The position numbers were made by a program, and so were the translations under genes. A stretch of 64,000 nucleotides of DNA from Kordia jejudonensis (GTDB lineage: Bacteria; Bacteroidota; Bacteroidia; Flavobacteriales; Flavobacteriaceae), in contig NZ_LBMG01000011.1 of NCBI RefSeq assembly GCF_001005315.1, positions 1-64,000 of the forward strand. The letters are read 5' to 3'. Shown in pieces: positions 35,305-44,780 of the stretch. The number at the start of each line of letters is the position of its first letter. The stretch's first letter is position 1. The notes beneath the pieces are model-generated. The model was not told where the DNA came from and searched no databases. It saw only the letters and a program-made list of their open reading frames with translations.

Positions 35305-36270
35305 ATGGCAAAAATTACAGCCGCAGAAGTAGGTAAATTAAGAAAAGCTACAGGTGCAGGAATGATGGACTGCAAAAAAGCATTAGTTGAAGCAGAAGGT
35401 GACTTCGATAAAGCAATTGATATTCTTCGTAAGAAAGGTCAGAAAGTTGCTGCTAAAAGAGCAGATCGTGACTCTTCAGAAGGTGTTGCTGCTGCAAAAG
35501 TAAATGCAGACAATACTGCTGGTGTAGCAATCGTTTTAGGATGTGAAACTGATTTCGTTGGTAAAAACGAAAGCTTCGTTTCTTTAGCGAAAGATTTTGC
35601 TGAGCTAGCAATTAACTACAATTCAAAAGAAGAATTTTTAGCTGCTGATTTCGGTGGAATGACAGTTGCTGAAAAGTTAACAGAGCAAACAGGTGTTATT
35701 GGAGAAAAAATTGACATTAATGCATTCGAAAAAATCGAAGCTGCTTATGTTGGTTCTTACGTTCATATTAACAAAATTGCCGCTGTTGTTGGATTAAGTG
35801 CAAAAGTTGACAACGCTGACACATTAGCGAAAGACTTAGCAATGCAAATTGCTTCTATGGGAGCAACTACATTATCTTACAAAGATTTTGATCCTGCATT
35901 CGTTGCCTCTGAAACAGAAGCAAGAATTGCTGCTATTGAAAAAGAAAACGAAGAATTAGTACGTTTAGGAAAAACATTGAAAAATGTTCCTCAGTACATT
36001 TCTATGTCTCAGTTATCAGAAGAAGTTTTAGCAAAAGCTGAAGAAGATGCAAAAGCTCAATTAGCTGCTGAAGGAAAACCAGAAAAAATCTGGGATCGTA
36101 TCTTACCAGGAAAAATGGAAAGATTCATTTCTGACAATACTACGTTAGACAAAGAACAATGTTTATTAGACCAAGACTTTATCAAAGATGAAAAGTCTAC
36201 CGTTGCAAAATACGTTTCTTCTTTTGGAGATGTTGAAGTAACAGGTTTCAAACGTGTATCTTTAGGATAA
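35305..36270 (+). CDS. tsf: Elongation factor Ts
   Basis: The 321-residue protein has the N-terminal UBA-like domain (VGKLRKATGAGMMDCKKAL) and the EF-Tu contact TDFVGKNESF near 86-95, followed by two core domains. It catalyses nucleotide exchange on EF-Tu. It is longer than the E. coli protein (283 residues), as is usual for Bacteroidota. It follows rpsB in the classic order and ends at a strong terminator. Confidence 0.97.
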   Translation: MAKITAAEVGKLRKATGAGMMDCKKALVEAEGDFDKAIDILRKKGQKVAAKRADRDSSEGVAAAKVNADNTAGVAIVLGCETDFVGKNESFVSLAKDFAELAINYNSKEEFLAADFGGMTVAEKLTEQTGVIGEKIDINAFEKIEAAYVGSYVHINKIAAVVGLSAKVDNADTLAKDLAMQIASMGATTLSYKDFDPAFVASETEARIAAIEKENEELVRLGKTLKNVPQYISMSQLSEEVLAKAEEDAKAQLAAEGKPEKIWDRILPGKMERFISDNTTLDKEQCLLDQDFIKDEKSTVAKYVSSFGDVEVTGFKRVSLG

Positions 36271-36294
36271 GCTATCTTATTCAAATATAATAAA

Positions 36295-36329
36295 AGAGGT
36301 CATTTATTAAAATGACCTCTTTTTGTTTT
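36295..36329. terminator. Bidirectional terminator between tsf and lanthipeptide gene
   Basis: AGAGGTCATTT and AAATGACCTCT form an 11-bp perfect stem with an ATTA loop, followed by TTTTTGTTTT on the plus strand and a T-rich stretch on the minus strand. It separates the convergent tsf and precursor genes. Confidence 0.88.
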
Positions 36330-36346
36330 AAAAATTGACTATGTCA

Positions 36347-36598
36347 TTAGCATCCAATCCCTACTACGGTTATTGTTGCCGTACAGTGTAAAGATGGGTC
36401 TGGATCCTGACATCCTGGGTGACCTGACCAACAAGTAGTTTCCTGTGTATTTGGACATTCTTCCGATCCTAAAACTGGACAACACATGTTTCCTACTTGT
36501 GTAATTGTATAGGCTTGTTTTGGTCCTCCTCCATGAATATTGGACAAGTTAGAGATGTCAATCTTGTTTAAGCCTAATTTTAATTTTTGTTTTTTCAT
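36347..36598 (-). CDS. Class I lanthipeptide-like precursor (1)
   Basis: The 83-residue precursor has the leader MKKQKLKLGLNKIDISNLSN, matching the Bacteroidota class I lanthipeptide leader (LxLxK..ISNL). It is followed by a Gly-Gly-type end (IHGGG) near residue 25. The core has eight Cys and many Thr/Ser, with ECPNT, TTCWSG and DPDP blocks. Dehydration of Ser/Thr by a LanB and ring closure by a LanC, then cleavage at the GG site during export, are expected for the family, but none of those genes lies in the window. It shares its core pattern with the precursor at 37408. Confidence 0.75.
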   Translation of the reverse strand: MKKQKLKLGLNKIDISNLSNIHGGGPKQAYTITQVGNMCCPVLGSEECPNTQETTCWSGHPGCQDPDPSLHCTATITVVGIGC

Positions 36599-36627
36599 AA
36601 TTTTAATTTTTAAATAATTAATACTTT

Positions 36628-36662
36628 GAAAAATTGTGCACCTTTTTCATATTTCAAAACTA
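36628..36662 (-). promoter_or_regulatory. Candidate promoter and shared box of lanthipeptide gene 1
   Basis: On the minus strand TAGTTTTG (36662-36655) fits TAnnTTTG. Just downstream is AAGGTGCACAATTTTTC (36644-36628). A very similar arrangement, TAGTTTTG and AAGGTGCTAGTTTTTC, occurs before the fourth precursor gene (46921-46843). No good -33 TTG is seen. Confidence 0.4.
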
Positions 36663-36781
36663 TGGAAAACGATACTAAAGAACACTACAGATTTTATAAG
36701 CGTCGAACACTTTTTGTAAACGTTGATTATTTACTTAAAATTTTAACTTTTGTACGTATATACACTACAAAATAGTAGTAT

Positions 36782-36811
36782 AAAAAAAAGTTGTCAAACT
36801 AATGACAACTT
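36782..36811 (-). terminator. Terminator of lanthipeptide gene 2
   Basis: On the minus strand AAGTTGTCA and TGACAACTT pair around a 6-base loop and are followed by a run of eight T. It lies 27 bases past the stop of the gene at 36839. Confidence 0.85.
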
Positions 36812-36838
36812 CTATATGGTAACGATTTATACGATATG

Positions 36839-37078
36839 CTAACAATATTGATTGTATGTGAATATAGTACAATCAGTATTCATATGCGAATTAAACCCAC
36901 AATCTGACGCCAACGTTTCGCCGCATTCAAAACCGCCTTGTGTTTCACAATATGCAGTTTCTCCACAATTATTGTCACTACATAGTCTAATACTTCCAGC
37001 TCCTTTTATTGTGTGCAAGTTTTGCAAATTTGAAATATTCAATTTTTTCAATCCTAGTGTTATTTTTTTTCTTTTCAT
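36839..37078 (-). CDS. Class I lanthipeptide-like precursor (2)
   Basis: The start is placed at the ATG at 37078, because the leader MKRKKITLGLKKLNISNLQN begins there; the open frame runs 69 bases further as a hydrophobic stretch with no family match. The 79-residue peptide has a leader ending near TIKGAG and a core with seven Cys and Ser/Thr (LCSDNNCGE, YCETQGGFECGE, DCGFNSH, ending QYC). The core differs from precursors 1 and 3. It has its own terminator and lies between the other two precursor genes on the same strand. Confidence 0.72.
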   Translation of the reverse strand: MKRKKITLGLKKLNISNLQNLHTIKGAGSIRLCSDNNCGETAYCETQGGFECGETLASDCGFNSHMNTDCTIFTYNQYC

Positions 37079-37113
37079 GGTAAGTTGATTTAAAATTAGT
37101 AGCAGTAATGAAA

Positions 37114-37199
37114 AAATGAGGCTGACTAAAAATATAGATTTCGTCAAACCGAACTGGATTTAAATGACGTTGTAACCACTTTTTCAGAAAGCCTCATTT
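37114..37199 (-). promoter_or_regulatory. Long terminator-like hairpin upstream of lanthipeptide gene 2
   Basis: On the minus strand AAATGAGGCT (37199-37190) pairs with AGCCTCATTT (37123-37114), and the second arm runs into TTTTTT. It may terminate transcripts coming from gene 3 or act as an attenuator for gene 2, whose ATG is 36 bases downstream. Confidence 0.5.
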
Positions 37200-37407
37200 C
37201 TCTTGAGTCTATAAAAACACTTCTTACTTTAAATTGTCGTTATTAGTAAACTTTATATTTCGATCTTATTTTCTTTTTCATAGCAGTAAGTAAAATATAA
37301 AGACATAAACTTATTACAGTACTAATATTTCAAAATAAAAAGTGTTTTTTAATTTGGATAAATGTGTGTTGCTTGCGTATTACATACTTAAAATATGTTA
37401 CAAAAGT

Positions 37408-37668
37408 TTAGCAAGGTACTCCTTCAGTGTAAAAACATACGCAAGTTGCTTCGTGCGTTTGACAATTTCCTGTTGGATCTGGATCACATTTTGGTATTCC
37501 TGAATGGCAAGTTGTCAATTCTGTATTTGGACATTCATTAGTATTACCCGTAGTATCAATGAATGGACAAGTACAACTTCCAATTCTCGTATCATTTCCT
37601 CCTTTTAAAGAATTTAAATTTGAAATACTTCTTTTGTTCAATCCTAATTTAAAATTTTGCTTTTTCAT
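37408..37668 (-). CDS. Class I lanthipeptide-like precursor (3)
   Basis: The start is placed at the ATG at 37668 (MKKQNFKLGLNKRSISNLNS); the frame extends to 37743, but that part overlaps the predicted promoter. The 86-residue peptide has a leader ending SLKGG near residue 24. The core has nine Cys, with NECPNTELTTCHSG and KCDPDPTGNC blocks matching precursor 1 (ECPNTQETTCWSG, DPDP). It presumably yields a multi-ring peptide if enzymes elsewhere in the genome act on it. No LanB, LanC or transporter is present here. Confidence 0.75.
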   Translation of the reverse strand: MKKQNFKLGLNKRSISNLNSLKGGNDTRIGSCTCPFIDTTGNTNECPNTELTTCHSGIPKCDPDPTGNCQTHEATCVCFYTEGVPC

Positions 37669-37699
37669 AATAATTTTTATTTGTTGATCTTTTTCAAAA

Positions 37700-37727
37700 C
37701 AAAGATATCTAGACTCATTCTCACAAA
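37700..37727 (-). promoter_or_regulatory. Promoter of lanthipeptide gene 3
   Basis: On the minus strand TTTG (37727-37724) and TATCTTTG (37707-37700) are 16 bases apart, slightly short but otherwise matching the consensus. The transcript would start near 37693, 25 bases before the chosen ATG, which supports that start. Confidence 0.5.
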
Positions 37728-37888
37728 TTGTTAATATTTTCATAAGAAATTACTTATAAATATTTAAAGATTTTATCAAATACATAAGCTTTATTAATGC
37801 TTTCACACTTTAACATTAGTAATTACTTTGGTTTGTACTAAATTGAATCTTCTCTTTTAAAAACATTTTTACACGCTTCATTATTTAT

Positions 37889-37896
37889 TATATTTG
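37889..37896 (+). promoter_or_regulatory. -7 box of pyrH
   Basis: TATATTTG followed by C fits the Bacteroidota -7 consensus. Transcription would start close to 37903. This rules out the longer open frame beginning at 37894 and supports the ATG at 37918. Confidence 0.55.
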
Positions 37897-37917
37897 CAAA
37901 ACTCATCATTAGAAGCA

Positions 37918-38625
37918 ATGCAATACAAAAGAATTTTACTCAAATTATCAGGCGAAGCGCTCATGGGCGAAAGAAACTATGGAATAGATCCGAAACGTTT
38001 AGCCGAATATGCCGAAGAGATTAAACAAGTAGTCAATTTAGGAATACAAGTAGCCATCGTTATTGGCGGAGGAAATATTTTTAGAGGTGTTGCTGGTGCC
38101 AGCAATGGTATGGACAGAGTACAAGGCGATCATATGGGAATGCTAGCTACTGTAATCAACGGATTGGCACTACAAAGTGCTTTGGAAGATGCAGATGTAC
38201 ACACGCGTTTACTAACTGCATTGGAAATTAAAGAAGTTGCCGAACCGTACATCAAACGAAAAGCCATTCGTCATTTAGAAAAAGGACGTGTTGTTATTTT
38301 TGGTGCAGGAACAGGAAATCCATACTTCACAACCGATTCAGCAGCCGTTTTACGTGCTATTGAAGTACATGCAGATGTCATTTTGAAAGGAACGCGTGTA
38401 GACGGTATTTACAATGAAGATCCTGAAAAAAATACGTCTGCCGTAAAGTTTGATCATATTTCATTTGATGAAGTATTAAAACAAGGATTGAAAGTAATGG
38501 ATACAACTGCTTTTACGCTAAGTCAAGAAAACGAATTGCCCATCATTGTATTTGATATGAACACGCAAGGAAACCTTCTCAAAGTCGTTTCAGGTGAAAA
38601 TATTGGAACAAAAGTGAACTTGTAA
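37918..38625 (+). CDS. pyrH: UMP kinase
   Basis: The 235-residue protein begins [17 protein letters not shown], the standard start of PyrH, and carries [10 protein letters not shown] near 50-59, then [15 protein letters not shown] and [11 protein letters not shown]. It phosphorylates UMP to UDP for nucleic-acid and nucleotide-sugar synthesis. The order pyrH-frr is conserved in many bacteria; here frr follows after 112 bases. Confidence 0.96.
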   Translation: MQYKRILLKLSGEALMGERNYGIDPKRLAEYAEEIKQVVNLGIQVAIVIGGGNIFRGVAGASNGMDRVQGDHMGMLATVINGLALQSALEDADVHTRLLTALEIKEVAEPYIKRKAIRHLEKGRVVIFGAGTGNPYFTTDSAAVLRAIEVHADVILKGTRVDGIYNEDPEKNTSAVKFDHISFDEVLKQGLKVMDTTAFTLSQENELPIIVFDMNTQGNLLKVVSGENIGTKVNL

Positions 38626-38737
38626 AATAGAATATGGCGTAGTTTTTGATTTTAATCGAACAATAACAAAAAATATTTTTAAATTAGTAATGATATAGAA
38701 AGTACCATGACTACTTTCATTAATAATTTTTCACAAT

Positions 38738-39292
38738 ATGAACGAAGACATAAAATTTATTATAGATTCCACAAAAGAAGCAATGGATAATGCCATTACA
38801 CACTTAAACAAGCAATTATTAGGAATTAGAGCTGGTAAAGCTTCGCCTGCAATGCTATCAAGTGTTATGGTTGACTATTACGGTTCGCAAACACCGTTAT
38901 CACAAGTTGCCAATGTAAACAGTACAGATGCACGTACAATTACCATTCAACCTTGGGAAAAAAGTATGATTCAAGAAATTGAAAAAGGTATTATGGTTGC
39001 CAATCTTGGATTTAATCCAATGAATAATGGTGAGTCTGTAATTATCAATGTTCCTGCATTAACGGAAGAACGCCGTAGAGAATTAGCAAAACAATCAAAA
39101 AGTGAAGCTGATCATGCAAAAGTTGGAGTGCGTAATGCGCGACAAGATGCTAACAAAGAAATTAAAAGTTTGGATGTTTCTGATGACGTTAAAAAGAACG
39201 CAGAAATAGATGTGCAATCACTAACAGATTCATACGTAAAGAAGATTGACGACATTTACGTGTTGAAAGAAAAAGAAATTATGACGGTTTAA
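38738..39292 (+). CDS. frr: Ribosome recycling factor
   Basis: This 184-residue, two-domain protein has GIRAGKASPAML near 30, ITIQPWEKS near 68, and VRNARQDANKEIKSL near 130, the hallmark of the long three-helix bundle. It releases ribosomes after termination together with EF-G. The length is the family norm. A strong terminator follows. Confidence 0.97.
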   Translation: MNEDIKFIIDSTKEAMDNAITHLNKQLLGIRAGKASPAMLSSVMVDYYGSQTPLSQVANVNSTDARTITIQPWEKSMIQEIEKGIMVANLGFNPMNNGESVIINVPALTEERRRELAKQSKSEADHAKVGVRNARQDANKEIKSLDVSDDVKKNAEIDVQSLTDSYVKKIDDIYVLKEKEIMTV

Positions 39293-39322
39293 AAAACGTT
39301 AAACTTATAATAAACTAATAAT

Positions 39323-39350
39323 AAAGCGACATTCAGTCGCTTTATTTTTT
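39323..39350 (+). terminator. Terminator of frr
   Basis: AAAGCGAC and GTCGCTTT pair around ATTCA and are followed by ATTTTTT. Confidence 0.9.
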
Positions 39351-39477
39351 GTAACATTATACCAAAGTATTCGTTATACCTTAAAGCATGTTGGGAATTT
39401 GCGTAAATTAAGAAGTTATCACGACTATTCTAATGACAAATACATTCCTAATTGACATCTAAAAATTAACTCAACAG

Positions 39478-42000
39478 ATGAAAAAATCTTTACTGATTTT
39501 TATTTTATTGTTTTCCACTATTTCTATGTTTGCACAACAAACAGTTTCAGGAATTGTAATTGATAAGAAAACAAAAGAATCACTTCCTTTTGCAAACGTA
39601 TTAACTTCCGCATCAAAAGGAACAATTACAGATGCCGAAGGTAAGTTTACGCTCAACCTGAAAAAAGGAACAACCACTATTCGTGTTTCGTACATTGGCT
39701 ATAAAACACAAACGGTTCCGATTAATGAAAATACTTCTTTCCTTAAAATAAGCTTAGAACCTTCTCAAGAATCATTAGACGCTGTTGTATTATACAATAA
39801 GGAAAATCCTGCATTACAGATTATTCGAGATGCCATTAAACGCAAAAATGATAACGATCCAGAACGGAAACTAAATACCTTTAAACTCAACTCATACAAC
39901 AAACTTTTAGTAACTGCCAATCCTGATTCTATTAACGGACAAATAGATTCTATCTACACCAAAAAAGATGGAAAACTTGTTTTTAAAGAAGTTGATTCTT
40001 CAAATTATAGTTTCAAGAAAGACATGACGCGAAGTCATATTTACATGACCGAAAAAGTGAGTGAAGTATCGTTTAGTTCCTCCAAAGGGAAACGCGAAAA
40101 AATTCTAGCTACGCGCATGGCAGGTTTCAAAGAACCTATTTATGAAGTATTAGGACTCAAAATTCAGTCATTTTCTTTCTACAAAAACGAATATGATTTA
40201 TTTGGAACTTCGTATGCAGGTCCGTTAGCAAACAATGCGTTGGCAACGTACAATTACAAAATATTAGATACGGTTACCAATAACAACCGAGATGCATACA
40301 TGATTTACTACAGTCCAAAAAAGAAAGGAAAAACATCTGGCTTGGAAGGTATTTTATATGTTGACCAACAATCATACGCGTTGCAAAAAGCAATTGCAGA
40401 AATAAAAGGTGTTATTGATATCAAAGCCGTTCAAAATTTTGAGTACAATCAAACCTTTGAAGTTTGGTTTCCAACCGATAAAGAAATCAATATCCGCAAA
40501 GGAAAAACAGACGATTCCGTTTCTATCTTAGGAAGTACGGTAAAAGTTCAACGTGGCAATCCGCAAGACAGTACAAAAGTAGTCCGCACAAACAAACAAG
40601 ATGCCAGCGACTTTGTTTATCTCAGTTCAAAAACAAAGAATTTTGACTTAGCCATCAACACAGAAGTTTCCATAAAAGGACGTGGTTTGGCTATTGAAAT
40701 TGACGAGCAAGCACATGATAGAACAGAAGAATTTTGGAATCAGTACCGAACGGACAGCATTTCCAAACGTGGGAAAGAAACCTATGTTGTGTTGGACAGT
40801 ATTATTGCCGAAGACGGCGTTGAAAAAGATATCTATTTGGCTAGAAAACTTCTAAAAGGCTACTATCCAACAAAGTACATCGATTTAGACTTGCGCTATC
40901 TGGTAAAATACAACAACTACGAAGCCTTTCGTTTAGGACTTGGTGGTGTAACCAATGCAAACTTTTCTACCAAATATCGTTTAAATGGTTACGGAGTATA
41001 CGGAACACGTGATAAAGATTTTAAATTTGGAGTTGGCGGCGCAGCACGATTGGACAAGCGTACGCAAACTTGGTTTGGAATATCGTATACAGATGATTTA
41101 GTGGAAACAGGAAGTTCGCGATTCATCACAGACAGACGTGCATTTTCACTATTTGAACCGCGTTTATTCAATATTGATTTATTTTATGAAGTAAAACGTT
41201 TAACGACCAATATAGAACATCAAATTACCGCAAAAACACATGCCAATTTGATGCTTTCCAGAAGCAATGTAGAATCGACCTATGATTATGGTTTTGTAAA
41301 CAACGGCGAAATATTTAACGCATACGACATCGTAGAAGCTACTTTTTCGGTACAATGGAATCCGTTTAGCGAATATATGCAAACGCGTCACGGACGTACA
41401 GAAATAAAACGTGGTTTTCCACAATTCGCTTTTCAAGCAACGCAAAGTTTTGATGGTTTTCTTGGTGGCGATTTCAACTATACAAAACTAGATGCCCGAA
41501 TTGTGCATGAAATTCGTCCAATTGACAAAGGTGTCACTTCATTTTTGGTAAAAGGTGGTTTGGGAATTGGAGACATTCCAATTTCACATTTATACCATAC
41601 TTCGCCAAACAATCCTAACAAAGATGTGCTTTTACAGCGTTTTTCAATTGCTGGAAGAAACAGTTTTGAAACCATGTATTTCAATGAGTTTTTCTCTGAT
41701 AAATATGCGATGTTTCAAGCAAAACATCAGTTTAAACCGTTTAAAATCACGAAAAATTTCCGTCCTGAAATGACGTTAATTACACGTTTTGCAATTGGTG
41801 ACGCTGAAAATATTGAACGTCACTTAGGGCAAGAGTTTAATTCACTAAAACACGGATATTCGGAATCTGGTTTTGAAATCAACAAACTTTTTGCTGGTTT
41901 CGGATTGAGTTTTATGTACAGATATGGCGCCTACAATTTGCCAAAATTTGAAGATAACGTATCATTTAAATTCACGTATTATTTTAGTTTAGGATTTTAA
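39478..42000 (+). CDS. DUF5686 outer-membrane protein with CarboxypepD_reg domain
   Basis: The 840-residue protein has a signal peptide to about residue 20 (SMFAQ). A carboxypeptidase regulatory-like beta-sandwich follows at 22-100 (VSGIVIDKKTKESLPFANV, then GTITDAEGKFTL). DUF5686 begins near LQIIRDAIKRKNDNDPE and continues to a C-terminal barrel ending KFTYYFSLGF. The terminal Phe is the barrel-insertion signal. The family is widespread in Bacteroidota with no settled function. It is 31 bases upstream of the RND exporter and may be cotranscribed. Confidence 0.88.
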   Translation: MKKSLLIFILLFSTISMFAQQTVSGIVIDKKTKESLPFANVLTSASKGTITDAEGKFTLNLKKGTTTIRVSYIGYKTQTVPINENTSFLKISLEPSQESLDAVVLYNKENPALQIIRDAIKRKNDNDPERKLNTFKLNSYNKLLVTANPDSINGQIDSIYTKKDGKLVFKEVDSSNYSFKKDMTRSHIYMTEKVSEVSFSSSKGKREKILATRMAGFKEPIYEVLGLKIQSFSFYKNEYDLFGTSYAGPLANNALATYNYKILDTVTNNNRDAYMIYYSPKKKGKTSGLEGILYVDQQSYALQKAIAEIKGVIDIKAVQNFEYNQTFEVWFPTDKEINIRKGKTDDSVSILGSTVKVQRGNPQDSTKVVRTNKQDASDFVYLSSKTKNFDLAINTEVSIKGRGLAIEIDEQAHDRTEEFWNQYRTDSISKRGKETYVVLDSIIAEDGVEKDIYLARKLLKGYYPTKYIDLDLRYLVKYNNYEAFRLGLGGVTNANFSTKYRLNGYGVYGTRDKDFKFGVGGAARLDKRTQTWFGISYTDDLVETGSSRFITDRRAFSLFEPRLFNIDLFYEVKRLTTNIEHQITAKTHANLMLSRSNVESTYDYGFVNNGEIFNAYDIVEATFSVQWNPFSEYMQTRHGRTEIKRGFPQFAFQATQSFDGFLGGDFNYTKLDARIVHEIRPIDKGVTSFLVKGGLGIGDIPISHLYHTSPNNPNKDVLLQRFSIAGRNSFETMYFNEFFSDKYAMFQAKHQFKPFKITKNFRPEMTLITRFAIGDAENIERHLGQEFNSLKHGYSESGFEINKLFAGFGLSFMYRYGAYNLPKFEDNVSFKFTYYFSLGF

Positions 42001-42031
42001 GCACGACTTCATTCGTTTTTGCTAAATTTGC

Positions 42032-44479
42032 ATGAGCAAAAATGATACAATGATTAAATGGATAAATACGCGGTTTTGGGCAAGTGTTGCTAGATTGATT
42101 CTTAGAAACAGAATTATCATCTTATCACTTGTAGTTGCCATGACCATTTTCTTAGGAAGTCAATGGGAAAACATGCGATTTTCCTACACAGAAGCCAATT
42201 TACTTCCTGATAATCATCCTGTTAATATAGAATACAACAAATTTCTTGATATTTTTGGCGAAGAAGGAAATCTTATCATTCTTGCTGTAAAAGACAGTTC
42301 TGTATTTACTCCCGAAAAATTTAACGCCTGGAATCGACTTAGTAAACAATTTAATGCAAAACCTGAAGTTTCTGCGGTAATCTCTACCGAAAATCTAAAA
42401 AAACTTATCAAAGATGACAAAAATGAAAGCTTTACGCTGAAAGATTTAGTCTCAGGAGAAGTAAAAACACAAGCCGAAGTTGACGAAATAAAAAACGAAC
42501 TCTTTAACAATCTTCCATTCTACGAAAGTTTACTGTTTAATGATGAACAAACCATTCGTACGGCGGTTTATCTTGACAAAGAAATTGTAAATACCATTGT
42601 CCGTAAAGACTTTATTTATGATGAAGTGTTGCCACTCATTGAAAACTTTGAAAACGAAACAGGACTCGATTTACGGGTTTCAGGAATGCCGTACATCAGG
42701 ACACTAAATTCGCAAAATATTGTGGATGAAATTGGCTTGTTTATTGGCGCTGCATTGCTCATTACAAGTTTAATATTCTTCTTCTTTTTCCGTTCGTTCC
42801 GCGCTACGTTTATTTCCATGGTTGTGGTCATTATTGGTGTCATGTGGGCATTCGGAATCTTAGGATTATTGCATTACGAAATCACAGTATTAACGGCATT
42901 AATTCCTCCGTTGATCATCGTTATTGGAATTCCAAACTGTATTTTCTTCATCAATAAATATCAGCAAGAAATAAAAAAACACGGAAACCAAGCCAAATCA
43001 TTGCAACGTGTTATTTCTAAAATTGGAAACGCTACGTTGATGACTAACGTAACTACGGCAGCTGGTTTTGCAACCTTTATCATCACAGAAAGTAAGTTAT
43101 TGAAAGAATTTGGTATTGTAGCGTCTATCAATATAATTGCCATTTTTATACTATCGCTATTAATCATTCCAACCATTTATAGCTTTATGGCATTGCCAAA
43201 ACAAAAACACCTAAATCACTTAAACAAACGTTGGATCAGTGGTTTTGTCGGTTGGATGGAAAACATGGTACGCAACCACAGAGTTGCTGTATATATGACT
43301 TCTGTATTGTTACTGACTTTAAGTATTATAGGAATATATCAAATTCGTATTTCAGGAAGTTTGATTGAAGATATGCCACAGCGCGCTGATTTCTTTCAAG
43401 ACATTCGATTTTTTGAAGAAGAATTTGACGGAATCATGCCGTTGGAAATTATGATTGATACAGATCGTAAAAATGGCGTTACTAAACTTCCGACCTTAAA
43501 ACGTATGGAAAAGCTTGAAAAAATCATCTTAGAAACACCCGAACTTTCAAAACCTATGTCTATTGTAAGTTTGGCAAAATATTCAAGACAAGCATTCTTT
43601 GGTGGATTAGCCAAAAATTATAGCTTACCTTCAACTTTGGAAAATAATATTATTTCGGCATATGCAGTAAAATCAAAATCGAATACGAACTTGCTCAACA
43701 GTTTTGTCGACTCTACAGGTCAATATGCACGTATTACAACGTTTATGAAAGATATTGGCACGGACAAAATGGAGCGTATTGAAGAAAATTTACAAAAGCA
43801 AATAGACAAAACGTTTAAAGGAGATTACAAAGTGACCATGACAGGAAAAGCGCTTGTTTTCCTAAAAGGAACCAAATATTTAGTCGATAACTTAATCATG
43901 TCATTATCGCTAGCTATTTTCCTAATTTCGTTATTTATGGCGTATTTATTCCGTTCATTCCGAATGATTTTAATTTCGTTGGTACCAAACTTACTTCCAT
44001 TACTCATTACCGCAGGAATGATGGGCTTTTTAGGCGTTCCTATCAAACCTTCAACCATTTTGGTGTTTAGTATTGCTTTTGGTATTTCTGTGGATGATAC
44101 GATACATTTCTTAGCAAAATATCGACAAGAATTACGCAGTAACAACTGGAAGATTCGCAAATCAGTATATGCGGCATTGCGCGAAACGGGCGTAAGTATG
44201 TTTTATACGTCTATTGTATTATTCTTTGGATTCTCAGTATTTATGATCTCTAGTTTTGGTGGAACGGTTGCTTTGGGCGGATTGGTTTCAGCGACATTAC
44301 TCTTTGCAATGTTAGCTAACTTATTATTACTGCCTTCATTATTGCTTTCGCTAGAACGAAGCATTGCCAATAAACGTGTTTTAAAAGAGCCAAATTTTAG
44401 AATAATTCCTGAAAAGGAAAACAGAAAGCTTTCTAAACATACACAAAAAAAAGACGAAGATACTACGGAAAGTATATAA
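42032..44479 (+). CDS. RND-superfamily exporter (MMPL/HpnN-like)
   Basis: The 815-residue protein is built of two homologous halves. Each has one helix, a large periplasmic loop and five more helices: the first at about 27-45, a cluster at 235-390, another helix near 420, and the last cluster at 630-770. FGISVDDTIHFLAKYR near 690 is the charged helix motif of RND proton relays. It lacks the size of AcrB-type pumps and matches the MMPL/HpnN group that moves lipids. Residues 780-815 form a charged cytosolic tail. The substrate is unknown; a lipid or lipid-linked compound is most likely. Confidence 0.85.
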   Translation: MSKNDTMIKWINTRFWASVARLILRNRIIILSLVVAMTIFLGSQWENMRFSYTEANLLPDNHPVNIEYNKFLDIFGEEGNLIILAVKDSSVFTPEKFNAWNRLSKQFNAKPEVSAVISTENLKKLIKDDKNESFTLKDLVSGEVKTQAEVDEIKNELFNNLPFYESLLFNDEQTIRTAVYLDKEIVNTIVRKDFIYDEVLPLIENFENETGLDLRVSGMPYIRTLNSQNIVDEIGLFIGAALLITSLIFFFFFRSFRATFISMVVVIIGVMWAFGILGLLHYEITVLTALIPPLIIVIGIPNCIFFINKYQQEIKKHGNQAKSLQRVISKIGNATLMTNVTTAAGFATFIITESKLLKEFGIVASINIIAIFILSLLIIPTIYSFMALPKQKHLNHLNKRWISGFVGWMENMVRNHRVAVYMTSVLLLTLSIIGIYQIRISGSLIEDMPQRADFFQDIRFFEEEFDGIMPLEIMIDTDRKNGVTKLPTLKRMEKLEKIILETPELSKPMSIVSLAKYSRQAFFGGLAKNYSLPSTLENNIISAYAVKSKSNTNLLNSFVDSTGQYARITTFMKDIGTDKMERIEENLQKQIDKTFKGDYKVTMTGKALVFLKGTKYLVDNLIMSLSLAIFLISLFMAYLFRSFRMILISLVPNLLPLLITAGMMGFLGVPIKPSTILVFSIAFGISVDDTIHFLAKYRQELRSNNWKIRKSVYAALRETGVSMFYTSIVLFFGFSVFMISSFGGTVALGGLVSATLLFAMLANLLLLPSLLLSLERSIANKRVLKEPNFRIIPEKENRKLSKHTQKKDEDTTESI

Positions 44480-44595
44480 AAAAATAAAGCCTGAAGCTGT
44501 TGTTACAGCATTCAGACTCTATTAGGTTCCCCCAAACCTACCTTAATTTACTTAATCATTGAAGACAAATTAAGATTACAATTGATTAATAGCCA
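44480..44595 (-). ncRNA. Candidate small RNA gene, about 115 nt
   Basis: On the minus strand a promoter (TTG, 21 bases, TATATTTG at 44606-44599) is followed by about 115 bases without a reading frame. They end in a strong intrinsic terminator: AGTCTGAA with TTCAGGCT and GCTGT with ACAGC pair around AACA, then comes TTATTTTTTT. A second stem, AGGTT/AACCT with a G-rich loop (TGGGGG), lies just before it. The hairpin has no T-run in the plus direction, so it does not serve the RND gene. I do not match it to a named RNA family. Confidence 0.6.
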
Positions 44596-44598
44596 TGA

Positions 44599-44630
44599 CA
44601 AATATAGGTTAAGTACAAGCTCTTAGACAA
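44599..44630 (-). promoter_or_regulatory. Promoter of the candidate small RNA
   Basis: TTG at 44630-44628 and TATATTTG at 44606-44599 (minus strand) are 21 bases apart, an almost ideal Bacteroidota promoter. The start is expected near 44593. Confidence 0.6.
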
Positions 44631-44649
44631 GGGGAAAATTCCCCTTTTT
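44631..44649 (+). terminator. Short terminator upstream of asnS
   Basis: GGGGAA and TTCCCC pair around AA and are followed by TTTTT. On the plus strand it may end RND read-through. It overlaps the upstream edge of the small RNA promoter on the other strand. Confidence 0.5.
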
Positions 44650-44780
44650 GGTAGGTAAATCCCTTTTATTTTCAGGTATTTCTACGTTTTTACGAATTAT
44701 TCCACAAAAATAACACACACTTCTTACAAACACTTGCTCATTTTTATCCGTTCACTTTTCATTAGTTTTAGGTAATGAAC

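Noticed and set aside
36839-37147. Longer start for lanthipeptide precursor 2 with a hydrophobic N-terminus
   Set aside because: The family leader begins at the internal ATG at 37078, and a long hairpin lies within the extension.
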